Shown here: piece by piece, positions 24,991 through 33,500 of the stretch
How the letters are laid out: every line of letters starts with the position of its first letter
How positions within the stretch are numbered: position 1 is the first letter of the stretch
Assembly (NCBI GenBank): GCA_027306925.1
Contig: DAHUXW010000058.1
Location: 1 to 53,640, forward strand
Reading direction: 5' to 3'
DNA from: Acidimicrobiaceae bacterium
GTDB lineage: Bacteria > Actinomycetota > Acidimicrobiia > Acidimicrobiales > Bog-793
Length of the DNA stretch: 53,640 nucleotides
Notes under the pieces: generated by a model
Seen by the model: only the letters and a program-made list of their open reading frames with translations
Database searches by the model: none
Told to the model about the DNA's origin: nothing
Translations under genes and position numbers: made by a program

Positions 24991-25377
24991 ATGGCGTTCG
25001 GTCAGCAGTCCGGTCCACCCGCGTCCCCGCGACAGCTGCGCGAGCTGACCGAGCTGCTCGTCGCTGCCGGGCATCGCGACTTCCGCGACGCGCGTGGCCC
25101 GCTCGGCCTCACCCAGCGGCAGGCTGCGGGGCGGTTCAGCCGGGAGGAGGCCGACGCGCTCGTCGAGCGACTGCGCGGCGAGGAGGCCGGTAGCGACGGA
25201 CCGGCCGGGGAGGAGCCGCCGCCCGCCCCCGAGCCTTCGCTGCGCTGGGTGCCGGCCGAGCGGCTCGCAGGCGAGCTCCGTCGGCGCGGCTGGACGGTCG
25301 CCGGTCCGCGCGCACCGGACGACGACGGCGACCCCGCACGCGTCACCCGTGGGCCGCGGCCGCCGGAGCGGCCGTGA
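24991..25377 (+). CDS. Conserved actinobacterial hypothetical protein
   Basis: 128 residues. The N-terminal 65 (GQQSGPPASPRQLRELTELL, FRDARGPLGLTQRQAAGRFS, REEADALVERL) resemble a small family I recall from many actinobacteria, with no known function. The second half is a Pro/Glu-rich linker and a short basic segment. ATG 24991 is the natural start, without a clear ribosome site. Its stop overlaps the GTG of the next gene (GTGA). The 217-bp gap to the divergent GGDEF gene must hold both promoters, but I could not fix them. Confidence 0.6.
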   Translation: MAFGQQSGPPASPRQLRELTELLVAAGHRDFRDARGPLGLTQRQAAGRFSREEADALVERLRGEEAGSDGPAGEEPPPAPEPSLRWVPAERLAGELRRRGWTVAGPRAPDDDGDPARVTRGPRPPERP

Positions 25378-25916
25378 CGCCCCGACCGCGTCGAGGCGCT
25401 ACGGACCGGCCCGGGGGCGTACTGCGACCCGCCGCGCGGCGCGGTGGCCGCCTCCTCGTCCTCGCGGCCGGAGCGCTCGCCCCGTTCGCAGTGGGCGCCG
25501 CAGCGCTCTCGGCCGCGGGCGCGCCCGCAGCCGGCGCGCGCCCGCGGCCCCCGGTCGTGCACGAGGTGTTCTCGCCGACGCTCCCGTGCGACCACCGGAC
25601 GACGGTCGGCGAGCTGGGGTGCGAAGAGCACGCGTTGCTGGCGGCGGACGCGCGCATCGACCGGGAGGTCGCCGTGATCTTCCCGCTGCTCCACGACGAC
25701 GCCGCGCGGCGGCGGCTCGTCCGGGCCGAGGTCGCGTGGCTCGCATTCCGCGTCGCGGACTGCGCGAGCCAGTCGGACATCTACGAAGGGGGGTCGCAGG
25801 CCGCGGTCGCCGCCGCGGCCTGCGCCGTGTACGACGACGGGGCGAGGAGCGCCGATCTGCGCCGCTTCTACGACGGCCTCGTGCAGGGGAGGAGCACGTC
25901 CGCGACCTTCCCGTGA
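25374..25916 (+). CDS. LprI-like (DUF1311) secreted protein, putative lysozyme inhibitor
   Basis: 180 residues. A basic N-terminus and a hydrophobic Ala-rich segment (about 25-53) act as signal peptide or anchor. The mature part has the LprI pattern: spaced Cys residues (CDH, GCEEH, DCASQ, ACAVY), the RRRLVRAEVAWLAFRVADC core and a GGS loop. Members include M. tuberculosis LprI, which inhibits lysozyme. No lipobox Cys is evident at the cleavage region. It is translationally coupled to the upstream hypothetical gene. Confidence 0.7.
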   Translation: MTPRPRRGATDRPGGVLRPAARRGGRLLVLAAGALAPFAVGAAALSAAGAPAAGARPRPPVVHEVFSPTLPCDHRTTVGELGCEEHALLAADARIDREVAVIFPLLHDDAARRRLVRAEVAWLAFRVADCASQSDIYEGGSQAAVAAAACAVYDDGARSADLRRFYDGLVQGRSTSATFP

Positions 25917-25973
25917 GGAGGTCTGTGCGGCGCACGAGACCCGGCGGCAACGCTGCGCGCGCCGCCGCGACGC

Positions 25974-26228
25974 TCAGGCGGGGGCGCCGGGAAGGACGCG
26001 GTCGAGCAGCTTCGACATCGGGCACCATCCGGCACCGACCATGAGCAGCTGGTTCGCCCCGACGACCGCGGGTAGGAGCGAGAACCATGGGTTCACCACG
26101 ACCGCGAGCGCCGTGCCGACAAGGGTGAAGGTCCCGGCGAGCAGGAACAGGACGCGCTGCGTGGGCCACGGCCGCGCTGTCCGGCACGCGCTCGTCCGGC
26201 CCGGTCGCGGATGGTTCGACTCTGCCAT
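25974..26228 (-). CDS. DUF2892/YgaP-like small membrane protein
   Basis: 84 residues. After a polar N-terminus come two hydrophobic helices (RVLFLLAGTFTLVGTALAVVV and FSLLPAVVGANQLLMVGAG) and then CPMSKLL, the DUF2892 pattern of YgaP-like inner-membrane segments, often linked to rhodanese and persulfide metabolism. The ATG at 26228 is followed upstream by a perfect TATACCC/GGGTATA palindrome typical of CsoR/CstR-family repressors, so expression is probably induced by copper or reactive sulfur. It stands alone here. Confidence 0.75.
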   Translation of the reverse strand: MAESNHPRPGRTSACRTARPWPTQRVLFLLAGTFTLVGTALAVVVNPWFSLLPAVVGANQLLMVGAGWCPMSKLLDRVLPGAPA

Positions 26229-26236
26229 GCCGTGAG

Positions 26237-26254
26237 TATACCCTATGGGGTATA
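26237..26254. promoter_or_regulatory. CsoR/CstR-type operator
   Basis: TATACCC-TATG-GGGTATA is a perfect inverted repeat 8 bp upstream of the DUF2892 start. The form ATACCC-N4-GGGTAT is characteristic of CsoR-superfamily operators. No csoR/cstR gene is in the window. Confidence 0.7.
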
Positions 26255-26327
26255 AGTCCCGCGGCGCCCGGTCCACGTTCCGGACGGTCGCGCGGGGCGC
26301 GGCCCGGCGTCCGCCGGGCACGGGACG

Positions 26328-27860
26328 TCAGGCACCGGGCCGGGCGAGGCGGCTGCGCACGACGCGCTCGCCGCCGCCCGCCTTCGCGCGGTACAGGGCA
26401 GCGTCGGCGGCCGCGCGCAGCTCGCGGATGCGCGCGGGCGGTCCGGCCGCGACGCCGGCGCTGAGCGCGACGGCGAGCCGCGCGTCCCCGCTGTCGAAGC
26501 GCGCCTCGTCGATGCGCCGCAGGAACGCCGTCGCCCGCTCGCACGCGACGTCGATGTCCGCGCCGGATTTCACGACGGCAAACTCGTCGCCGCCGAGGCG
26601 CACGGCAAGATCGCACGGTCGGATGCCGCGCTCGAGGACCCGACCGATCCCGACGAGGACCGCGTCGCCGGCGAGGTGCCCGTAGCGGTCGTTCACGACC
26701 TTGAACGCGTCGACGTCGAGCAGGATGAGCGCGACGGACTCGACGTCGTCGCGCTCGAGGTCCGCGAGGTACTGCTCGAGCGCACGCCGGCTGCCGATGC
26801 CGGTGAGGTCGTCCATGCGCGCGTGCCGGCTCAAGACCTCTCGCTCCGACGAGAGCCGCTCGGCCTCCACCCGGGCCCGCATCGACGCGAGCGACGCGAG
26901 GCGGGCCGCCCAGTGCTCGTCGAGCTGGCGACGTCCGTATCGGAGGCCCGCGGACGCGCCGGCACCGGCCTCGATCGTCGCCGCGAGGTGGAGCGCGAGA
27001 TCGTAGAGCTGGGGGTGGAGGTGCGGGTCGATCGACGCGATCGCGGCGAGCACGAGCCCGAGCGAGTCGAGCTCGACGCGCCAAGTGTCGGGGATCTCGA
27101 AGCGCTCGACGGCGGCGGTGAGCTGCTCCCACGCTCGCCAGCGCTCGGCCGCGGCCTCGCGCTCGTCGAGCTGCACGAGCATCGCGGCCCAGGCCACCTG
27201 CACCTCGGCTCGGTTGAACACGATCGGCGCGAGCAGGAAGTCGACGGAGTGCGCGGGCTCGGCGGCGCCGAGCGCCAGCGCCGCGTCGTACTGCTCGTCG
27301 CACAGCTCGAACAGGCTGCGGCTGTACAGGGTGTTCCCGCACGCGGTGTGCGCGCTGGTGCGCTCGAGCACGGCGTCGCTCTCGGGCCCGGCGTGCTCGA
27401 GCAGCACGACGGCACGTGCGAGATCCTCCGCACGCGTCCCCGCGCCCGAGGGTGCGTCCCCCGAGACGCCCGTGTCCGCGCGCATCGCGAGGCCGAGCGC
27501 GAGCATCACCGGGTCGTTCTCCGCCGCGCTCCGCTCCCCGAGCTCGCCGACGGCGTCGCGTGCGCCGGGCGACTTCGAGTACCACGCGTGCACGGCTCGG
27601 CCGAACAGCCCGGCGCGAGCGACGTCCGACCAGCCGCGCCGGCGCGCGTCGGCTGCGAGCGCCTCGAGGTCGTCCAGCGCCGTCGGGGCGCCGGCCTGGA
27701 CGTCGCGGATCAGCTCGAACGCGCGCACCCGGGCAGCGCGCTGCTCGCTTGGCTGTGCCGCACCGCCCGACATCGAGAGCCTGTCCTCCGTGAGCGTCGC
27801 GTCCCCTCGAGCGGCCCGCCGGCCATCCGGCGAGGCACCCGTGCGAGGTGCGTCCTCCAC
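26328..27860 (-). CDS. GGDEF diguanylate cyclase with helical-repeat sensor
   Basis: 510 residues. The N-terminal 330 are helix-rich with TPR-like alternation (LFGRAVHAWYSKS, LYSRSLFELCDEQYDAALALG), and a coiled segment leads to a canonical GGDEF domain (MDDLTGIGSRRALEQYL, LLDVDAFKVVNDRYGHLAGD, RLGGDEFAVV). It is predicted to be a cytoplasmic c-di-GMP synthase with a protein-interaction sensor. GTG 27860 is supported by a TAGCGC box 9 nt upstream; ATG 27773 is the alternative. This is the second cyclase within 4 kb; no EAL or HD-GYP gene is present. Confidence 0.85.
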   Translation of the reverse strand: MEDAPRTGASPDGRRAARGDATLTEDRLSMSGGAAQPSEQRAARVRAFELIRDVQAGAPTALDDLEALAADARRRGWSDVARAGLFGRAVHAWYSKSPGARDAVGELGERSAAENDPVMLALGLAMRADTGVSGDAPSGAGTRAEDLARAVVLLEHAGPESDAVLERTSAHTACGNTLYSRSLFELCDEQYDAALALGAAEPAHSVDFLLAPIVFNRAEVQVAWAAMLVQLDEREAAAERWRAWEQLTAAVERFEIPDTWRVELDSLGLVLAAIASIDPHLHPQLYDLALHLAATIEAGAGASAGLRYGRRQLDEHWAARLASLASMRARVEAERLSSEREVLSRHARMDDLTGIGSRRALEQYLADLERDDVESVALILLDVDAFKVVNDRYGHLAGDAVLVGIGRVLERGIRPCDLAVRLGGDEFAVVKSGADIDVACERATAFLRRIDEARFDSGDARLAVALSAGVAAGPPARIRELRAAADAALYRAKAGGGERVVRSRLARPGA

Positions 27861-27869
27861 CTCCCGGGC

Positions 27870-27875
27870 GCGCTA
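27870..27875 (-). promoter_or_regulatory. Leaderless -10 box (TAGCGC)
   Basis: TAGCGC ends 9 nt before GTG 27860 of the GGDEF gene. Confidence 0.35.
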
Positions 27876-27910
27876 TCGGCGTGCTGCACCGGATTATGGA
27901 TGCCCGCGGT

Positions 27911-29584
27911 TCAGCAGGCCCGTGGGTCGTAGGGGGGGACGGGCGGCGTCGCGGACGTCGGCGCGCTGAAGTTCGGGTTCGTCGTGTTCGTGACCGGCAC
28001 CGCGGTCGAGGCCGTCGTCGCGCCAGGCGCCGTCGAGCCGACCGCGCCCGTCTTCGCGGCCGCCGGCGCCGGCGAGGCGACGGTCAGGTCCGATCCCGCG
28101 ACCACGCTGACGTCGGCTCCCGCCGCCGGCGTGCCCTGCCCGAGCACGACCGTCCCCGAGAGGGATGCCATCACGCGCTCGGCCTGGTCGAGGTGGCCCG
28201 CGGCGTAGCGCACGGTCGTCTCCGACACCGGCCCGACGTACTCGGACTCGGACGACGGCACGATGCGGTAGCCGAGCGCGCGGAGCCGCGCGGACGTCGC
28301 CGCGGTCGCGGCGGGCGAGTTCGTGCCGTCGACGACGGAGACGGAGATCGACGCCGGGTGGAGCGCGAGTCCCGGTGCGGGGTGCCCCATGAACTCGGCG
28401 ATCGTCCGTGAGTCCTGCGGCTGGGTCGGGAACACGACGTCGCCGTAGTTGTAGCCCTTGTAGTAGTAGGTCGCCGCGTTGACGACGATCGGCGCGGTGA
28501 GCTGCGGCGCGGTGCCGAAGTCGGCGTGCCGGAAGTCGAGCGCGAGCCGGAGCATCTCGGTGACGCCGAAGGTGCTGTCGACCGTGAGGTCCGGAGCGAT
28601 CGCTCCGATCAACGCGTTGTCCGTGAGCGGGTTGCCGAGCCCGCGCTTCGCGATCTCCGACGCGAGGACCCGGACGAACGCGTGCACTCTCGTGATCCGG
28701 CCGAGATCGCCCGACCCGTCGTAGTGACCGCCGGAGTCCGGCGTGTAGTAGGTCCCGGCGACACCCGCGGCGCGGATCGCCGGGACGTTCATCTTCTGGC
28801 CCTTCGTGAAGTAGTAGAGGTGGCGCGAGCGCACGAGCTCGAGCGCCTGGACCCCGTTCAGGTACTGGCAGCCCGTCCGGGTGATGTCGAGGTCGGAGTT
28901 CGCGTCGTAGAGGCGGTCGGGGAAGTACATGCGGATGCCGCCGAGCGCGCTGACGACGTTCGCGAACGTGCCGAAGTTCAGCTCGACGAAATGGTTGATC
29001 GGGATCCCGAAGTCCTGCTGGATCGCGGCCGCGAGCTGGTTGGGACCGTCGACGAGCGACGCGTCGATCTTGTTGTAGAGCCCACCGGCGCGCGCGCCGG
29101 GCACGAAGGTGTCCCTCGGGATCGAGAGCAGCGTGACGCGGTGGTCGGCCGGGACGAGCCGGAGCACCATGACGACGTCGCTGTTGATCCCGGTCACGCC
29201 CGCCTTGCACTGCGCGACGAAGTTCGCGAGCCCCTTGACCGCGCACCGGTTCGTCGAGCCGATGAGCAGGATGTTCTCGGTGGGTCCCGTGACCGTCGTC
29301 GGCGTGAGGTGGTGCGCGGCGACGCGGTGGATCTGGTGGATACGGTACGCGCCGTACCCGGTCACGGCGCCGGCCACGACGACGACGACGAGCACGAGCC
29401 CGATCGCCGTCCTCGTGAGGTTGCGGCGGAGCCTGCTCCGGCCGGCGACGCGGGCGCGCCGCCTCGCCCTCCAGCCGGCGCGGGGCGCCGCGTGCCCGCC
29501 CGTCGCGTCGCCGGACGCGCCCGCGCCCGCGCTCGGCCCGAGGTCGTCGGGGTCGTCGTCTCCGGGCTGTTGCTCGTCGGCCAT
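27911..29584 (-). CDS. LytR-CpsA-Psr (LCP) family ligase with LytR_C domain
   Basis: 557 residues: a basic cytoplasmic N-terminus, one transmembrane helix (about 58-80), the LCP catalytic domain (NILLIGSTNR, GINSDVVMVLRL, TLLSIPRDTFVP with the key Arg, and ELVRSRHLYYF), then a C-terminal LytR_C domain (SVSVVDGTNSPAATAATSARLRALGY). LCP enzymes attach lipid-linked glycopolymers such as arabinogalactan or teichoic-acid-like chains to peptidoglycan. ATG 29584 is chosen over an upstream TTG because TAGCTT precedes it at 8 nt. The SGNH and MBOAT genes upstream suggest an acylated cell-wall polymer. Confidence 0.9.
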   Translation of the reverse strand: MADEQQPGDDDPDDLGPSAGAGASGDATGGHAAPRAGWRARRRARVAGRSRLRRNLTRTAIGLVLVVVVVAGAVTGYGAYRIHQIHRVAAHHLTPTTVTGPTENILLIGSTNRCAVKGLANFVAQCKAGVTGINSDVVMVLRLVPADHRVTLLSIPRDTFVPGARAGGLYNKIDASLVDGPNQLAAAIQQDFGIPINHFVELNFGTFANVVSALGGIRMYFPDRLYDANSDLDITRTGCQYLNGVQALELVRSRHLYYFTKGQKMNVPAIRAAGVAGTYYTPDSGGHYDGSGDLGRITRVHAFVRVLASEIAKRGLGNPLTDNALIGAIAPDLTVDSTFGVTEMLRLALDFRHADFGTAPQLTAPIVVNAATYYYKGYNYGDVVFPTQPQDSRTIAEFMGHPAPGLALHPASISVSVVDGTNSPAATAATSARLRALGYRIVPSSESEYVGPVSETTVRYAAGHLDQAERVMASLSGTVVLGQGTPAAGADVSVVAGSDLTVASPAPAAAKTGAVGSTAPGATTASTAVPVTNTTNPNFSAPTSATPPVPPYDPRAC

Positions 29585-29592
29585 GGGCGCCA

Positions 29593-29598
29593 AAGCTA
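29593..29598 (-). promoter_or_regulatory. Leaderless -10 box (TAGCTT)
   Basis: TAGCTT ends 8 nt before ATG 29584 of the LCP gene. Confidence 0.4.
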
Positions 29599-29648
29599 TC
29601 GAGTGGTGTGTCCGCCGAGGACGCGGCCCCGCGACGCGCCGTCGGGGA

Positions 29649-30764
29649 TCAGAGCTTGACGTGCCACGCGCGCTCCATCGCCTTCACCGCGTACCCCCCG
29701 ACGAGATCGGTGCCGCCCGGCGGGTCGATGTGGATCTCGTCCGGGTCCCGGACCTGCACGAGACCGCTCCCGGGGACGTCGAGGTAGGTGGAGTAGTGAC
29801 CCGCGGGGTCCTCGAACAGTCGCTGCGTCGACACGTAGGTCACGCCCGGGTGGGTCTCGGCCTGCGCCGCGTAGATCGCGTTCTCGCGCGCGACGTCCAC
29901 GTTCGACAGACCGGACGTCGGCCCCATGACCGGCATGCCGACCCAGAGCACTCGCGCGCCGCTCGAGGTCGCCTCGCTCATGAGCTGCGCGACCCGCTGC
30001 GCGTAGATTCGCGACCAGGCGGGCGTGCCGAGCTGGACGACCTGCCCCCCCGCCTCGAACGACTGGACGTCGTTGCCGCCGAGCATGACGACGACAACCT
30101 GCGGGTGGTAGGTCGCGATCTTCCGAGGTAGCTCGACCAGCCAGTCGTAGTAGCCGATGTTCGCAAGCCCGGTGTCGCCGACCGAGGCCTGGACGACGTT
30201 CACGTGCGGTGCGCCCGCGAGCACGTTGGCGAGACCGATGCCGAGGTCCTCGCCGATCGAGTCGCCGATGTCGAGGATCGTGAGCGGGTGCGCCGCGCTC
30301 GGCTGGGCGAGCGGGGCGGGCCCAGGCGCCGTCGTCGTCGTGGTCGTGCCGCTCCGGGTTGTCGTGGTCGTGCCGCTCCGGGTCGTCGTGGTCGTCCGCC
30401 CCCTGGGCGGGAGCGTCGTCGCGGGGAGCGTGGTGGTCGGCGGGGGTGGAGGAGGGCCGACCGCGGAGCCTCCAGGGCTCCCCTGCTTGCCGATCACGCG
30501 GTTCACCCCGTCGACGAGGCGGTCGAGGCCGAGCGCATCCTCGACGCGCGCCACCGGGTGCGTGATCGCCATCGAGACAGAGCGCCGGGTGCCGATCGGC
30601 GAGCTCGTCGCCGACTGGTAGAGCTCGCGCGCGTCGAACAGGAACCACGCGCCGAAGGCGACGAGCCCCACGCCGATGACCCGGCCGGCGCTCGCCAGCT
30701 GGCTCCCGGCGCGCCGCCGGGGCGCGCCCGCAGGCCCGACCGGTCCGCGCCTCGCTCCCCCCAT
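29649..30764 (-). CDS. DUF459 SGNH hydrolase, membrane-anchored
   Basis: 371 residues: one N-terminal transmembrane helix (about 28-44), a Pro/Thr-rich spacer with three runs of Thr (about 110-147), and an SGNH esterase/acyltransferase domain from residue 160. GDS with catalytic S169, the GGND block and the final DEIHID (Asp/His) are all present. The domain faces outside. The MBOAT gene ends 15 bp upstream; MBOAT plus SGNH pairs transfer acyl groups onto extracellular polysaccharides, as in alginate O-acetylation. GAGGTGA lies just before ATG 30764. Confidence 0.85.
   Translation of the reverse strand: MGGARRGPVGPAGAPRRRAGSQLASAGRVIGVGLVAFGAWFLFDARELYQSATSSPIGTRRSVSMAITHPVARVEDALGLDRLVDGVNRVIGKQGSPGGSAVGPPPPPPTTTLPATTLPPRGRTTTTTRSGTTTTTRSGTTTTTTAPGPAPLAQPSAAHPLTILDIGDSIGEDLGIGLANVLAGAPHVNVVQASVGDTGLANIGYYDWLVELPRKIATYHPQVVVVMLGGNDVQSFEAGGQVVQLGTPAWSRIYAQRVAQLMSEATSSGARVLWVGMPVMGPTSGLSNVDVARENAIYAAQAETHPGVTYVSTQRLFEDPAGHYSTYLDVPGSGLVQVRDPDEIHIDPPGGTDLVGGYAVKAMERAWHVKL
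30337..30400. repeat. 24-bp tandem repeat encoding Thr runs
   Basis: GTCGTGGTCGTGCCGCTCCG-type units start at 30337 and 30361, with a partial copy at 30385. They encode the Thr5-Arg-Ser-Gly spacer of the SGNH protein. Copy number is likely variable. Confidence 0.8.
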
Positions 30765-30778
30765 CGTCACCTCCGCGC

Positions 30779-32215
30779 TCAGAACTTGTAGTAGATGAAC
30801 GGCGCGACGCCCGGCGGCCCGAGCGTCGTGATCACGAGCAGCGTGGCGCCGACCGCGGCTCCCTGCGCGACCGCGGACATCCGGCCGAAGACCTCCCGCG
30901 CTCGCGCGGACCAGCCGTTCGGCACGAACTGGAGCGCGAGCGAGCCGACGATCGCCGCGACGACGGGCAGGCGGACGAGCGGGTCGGGGCCGGACCACGC
31001 GGTGACAAGGCGCGAGATCATCGTGAACGCGTCGTTCACGGTCGCCGAGTCGAAGAAGATCCAGCCGATGCAGACGACGTGGAACGTCGCGAGCCGCTGG
31101 AGCCACACGGCGATCGGGCGCTCGGACTGGGGCGTGAGGCCCCGGGCGATCCGGCGCTGGCGGTGCCAGTGCCCGGTGCACTGCGCGACGCCGTGGATCG
31201 CGCCCCAGATCACGAAGGTCCACGCGGCCCCGTGCCACAGGCCGCCGAGCACCATCGTGACCATGAGGTTGCGGTACAGCATGCGACGCGACCCGCGGCT
31301 GCCACCGAGCGGGATGTAGAGGTAGTCGCGCAGCCAGAACGAGAGGGTCATGTGCCAGCGCCGCCAGAACTCCTGCATCGATCGCGCCGTGTACGGCACG
31401 TCGAAGTTCTGCGGGAACTGGAAGCCGAGGAGCAGCGCGCAGCCGATCGCGATGTCCGTGTAGCCGCTGAAGTCGCAGTAGATCTGGACCGCGTACCCGT
31501 ACGCGGCGAGCAGGATCTCGGGCGCCGAGTGGACGCTCGGAGCGTCGAAGACGGGCTGGACGATCGCGGTCGAGACGTAGCTCGAGATCACGACCTTCTT
31601 GAACAGCCCCCCGAAGATGAGGAACGTCGCAGTCGGGAGGTCGATCGCGCGCGGGTCCCGCTGGCGCGAGCGCGCGATCTGCGGGAGCAGCTCCGAGCCG
31701 CGGACGATGGGCCCGGACAGCAGGTGGGGAAAGAACGACAGGTAGACCGCGACGTCGACGAACGGCGCGGGCTCGAGGTCGTGGCGGTAGATGTCGATGA
31801 CGTACGACATGGCCATGAACGTGAAGAAGGAGATCGCGACCGGGACCGTGACGTCGAGGAGCCCGATGGGCGTGCCGCCGACACCGAGGTGGTGCAGCGC
31901 GTTGTCCACGCTCGCCGCGAAGAAGTCGGCGTACTTGAAGAAGCCGAGCAGACCGAGGTCGGCGGCGACTGCGAGCACGAGGACGCGCTTTCGCACCCGA
32001 GGCGAGCGCGAGGCGTGGATGAGCCGGCCGGCGACCGCGCTCACGATCGTCGACACCGCGAGCAGGAAGATGAACCGCCAGTCGTACCAGGCGTAGAAGA
32101 CGTAGCTGGCGAGGATCGCGAATAGCTTCCAGCGCAACGCGAACGGGGCAAGGAGCCAGTTGCAGACGAAGACGACCCCGAAGAAGATCGCAAAGTCGGT
32201 CGTCGGAAACAGCAC
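30779..32215 (-). CDS. MBOAT family O-acyltransferase (AlgI/DltB-like)
   Basis: 478 residues with about 11 hydrophobic helices and the MBOAT core: QIYCDFSGYTDIAIG, FWRRWHMTLSFWLRDYLYIPLGG and the catalytic His in LGGLWHGAAW. Such proteins pass an acyl group from a cytoplasmic donor to an extracellular acceptor or to an SGNH partner, here the DUF459 protein encoded next. GTG 32215 has GAGGAG 6 nt upstream and begins at the first helix; the frame continues 19 codons upstream without conserved features. The substrate is probably a wall polysaccharide; which one is unknown. Confidence 0.92.
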   Translation of the reverse strand: MLFPTTDFAIFFGVVFVCNWLLAPFALRWKLFAILASYVFYAWYDWRFIFLLAVSTIVSAVAGRLIHASRSPRVRKRVLVLAVAADLGLLGFFKYADFFAASVDNALHHLGVGGTPIGLLDVTVPVAISFFTFMAMSYVIDIYRHDLEPAPFVDVAVYLSFFPHLLSGPIVRGSELLPQIARSRQRDPRAIDLPTATFLIFGGLFKKVVISSYVSTAIVQPVFDAPSVHSAPEILLAAYGYAVQIYCDFSGYTDIAIGCALLLGFQFPQNFDVPYTARSMQEFWRRWHMTLSFWLRDYLYIPLGGSRGSRRMLYRNLMVTMVLGGLWHGAAWTFVIWGAIHGVAQCTGHWHRQRRIARGLTPQSERPIAVWLQRLATFHVVCIGWIFFDSATVNDAFTMISRLVTAWSGPDPLVRLPVVAAIVGSLALQFVPNGWSARAREVFGRMSAVAQGAAVGATLLVITTLGPPGVAPFIYYKF

Positions 32216-32294
32216 GTCACTCCTCAGCGCGGCGATGGCCCGAGCACCCCGAGTCGAGCACACTACCGGCACGCTCCGGGGTCGTCACCGCGAC

Positions 32295-32318
32295 GGGCCG
32301 CCGTCACGGTGACGGCCC
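32295..32318 (-). terminator. Hairpin after the CDP-alcohol phosphatidyltransferase gene region
   Basis: A GGGCCG-CCGTCAC / GTGACGG-CCC stem lies between the end of the phosphatidyltransferase gene and the start of the MBOAT gene. Likely terminator of the former. Confidence 0.4.
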
Positions 32319-32334
32319 GGCACCCCGGCGGATC

Positions 32335-32955
32335 TCAGGCCGTGTCGAGGGGTCGCGCCGTCGCCTCCGCCGCACGGCGGGCCGCGATCGCCCGCCGCGC
32401 GATCGGGACGTACCCGAGCGCTGCGGCGAGCGAGAGGGCGAGCGACGGAGCCGCGACGACCCAGCCGGTGACGACGGCCGAGTGCGCCCACGCGCCCGGA
32501 CCGTGGCCGAGCAGCAGGAGCGGGAAGCAGACCATGAGGCCGAAGGTCGCGGCCTTGCCCGTGCGGGTCACGTCGATCCGGGGCGCCCCGCGCGCGGCGA
32601 GCACGAGGACCGTGCCGGCGACGGCGCCTTCGCGGCCGAGCACGGTTGCGGCGAGCCAGACGGGGACCGCGCCGTAGGCGATCATGGAGGAGACGGCCGC
32701 GCCGAGAAGGATGCGGTCCGCGACGGGGTCGAGGACCTTACCGAGGGTCGTGACCTGGTCGAACCGGCGCGCGATCTGACCGTCGGCGAAGTCGGTCGCG
32801 CCCGCGACCGCGAGCACGACGGTCGCGGTGACCCGGTCGTTCGCCCCGAACAGCAGCCAGAGGTAGACGCCGACGAGCAGGACGCGCGAGACCGAGAGCG
32901 CGTTCGGGACGGTGAGGACGCGACCGAGGTCGCCGTGGAGCGGCTCGTCGGGCAC
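32335..32955 (-). CDS. CDP-alcohol phosphatidyltransferase (PgsA-like)
   Basis: 206 residues with five or six hydrophobic helices. The family signature D-x2-DG-x2-AR-x8-G-x3-D-x3-D is complete (DFADGQIARR through GKVLDPVAD). It joins a CDP-diacylglycerol lipid to an alcohol, most likely glycerol 3-phosphate or inositol phosphate. The N-terminal VPNALSVSRVLL favours the PgsA branch, but specificity cannot be fixed. GTG 32955 is preferred because TACACT ends 6 nt before it and homology starts there; the frame is open far upstream without meaning. Confidence 0.88.
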   Translation of the reverse strand: MPDEPLHGDLGRVLTVPNALSVSRVLLVGVYLWLLFGANDRVTATVVLAVAGATDFADGQIARRFDQVTTLGKVLDPVADRILLGAAVSSMIAYGAVPVWLAATVLGREGAVAGTVLVLAARGAPRIDVTRTGKAATFGLMVCFPLLLLGHGPGAWAHSAVVTGWVVAAPSLALSLAAALGYVPIARRAIAARRAAEATARPLDTA

Positions 32956-32961
32956 GCACGG

Positions 32962-32967
32962 AGTGTA
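32962..32967 (-). promoter_or_regulatory. Leaderless -10 box (TACACT)
   Basis: TACACT ends 6 nt before GTG 32955. Confidence 0.4.
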
Positions 32968-33062
32968 GGGAGCGCCGGGCCCCGGCGCGCGCCCCCGGTC
33001 GCGCCGGGGGCCGGGACCGTTCCGCGCGCGGCGTCGGTGCGCTCGTCGCGGCGCGCGCGGCG

Positions 33063-33311
33063 TCAGCCGACGACGACTTGCCCGAAGACGCTGCACAGGC
33101 CGAGCGCCTCGAGCACGACGAGCGTCACGACGAGCGTCACGACGACCGGTGCCTTCCAGCCCGACACGCGCGCCACGGTGGCCGGGGGCATGTACCACGA
33201 CGCGAGTAGCCCGCCGCCCTCGTCGCCGAGGACGAGCGGGACCGCGTCCGGGTCGATCCTCCCGTCCGGCTCCGCGGCGAGCGCGAGCTCGGTGAGCTCG
33301 GCGTCGGTCAT
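33063..33311 (-). CDS. Small single-pass membrane protein
   Basis: 82 residues. An acidic N-terminal part (TDAELTELALAAEPDGRIDPDA) precedes a LASWYMPP segment and one hydrophobic helix (APVVVTLVVTLVVLEALGLCSVFG). I recognise no named family. ATG 33311 has GGGAG upstream. The gene lies between the PgsA-like and the CxxC protein genes on the same strand. Probably a real membrane micro-protein, function unknown. Confidence 0.5.
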   Translation of the reverse strand: MTDAELTELALAAEPDGRIDPDAVPLVLGDEGGGLLASWYMPPATVARVSGWKAPVVVTLVVTLVVLEALGLCSVFGQVVVG

Positions 33312-33500
33312 CCACTCCCGTTCAGGCCGCGACGCGCGGGGTCGAGCCGGGCCACGCCCGTCCCGGGGCGCGACCCCGGCGCCCCGCCTGCCTACGGTCC
33401 GCGATCTGCGCGACACGACGCGATCGTACCGAGCGCGGAGCGGCCGGGTCCGGCTCGCGTCACGCGCGCCGGCCCGCGCGACGCGACGCCCGTGGCGCCG

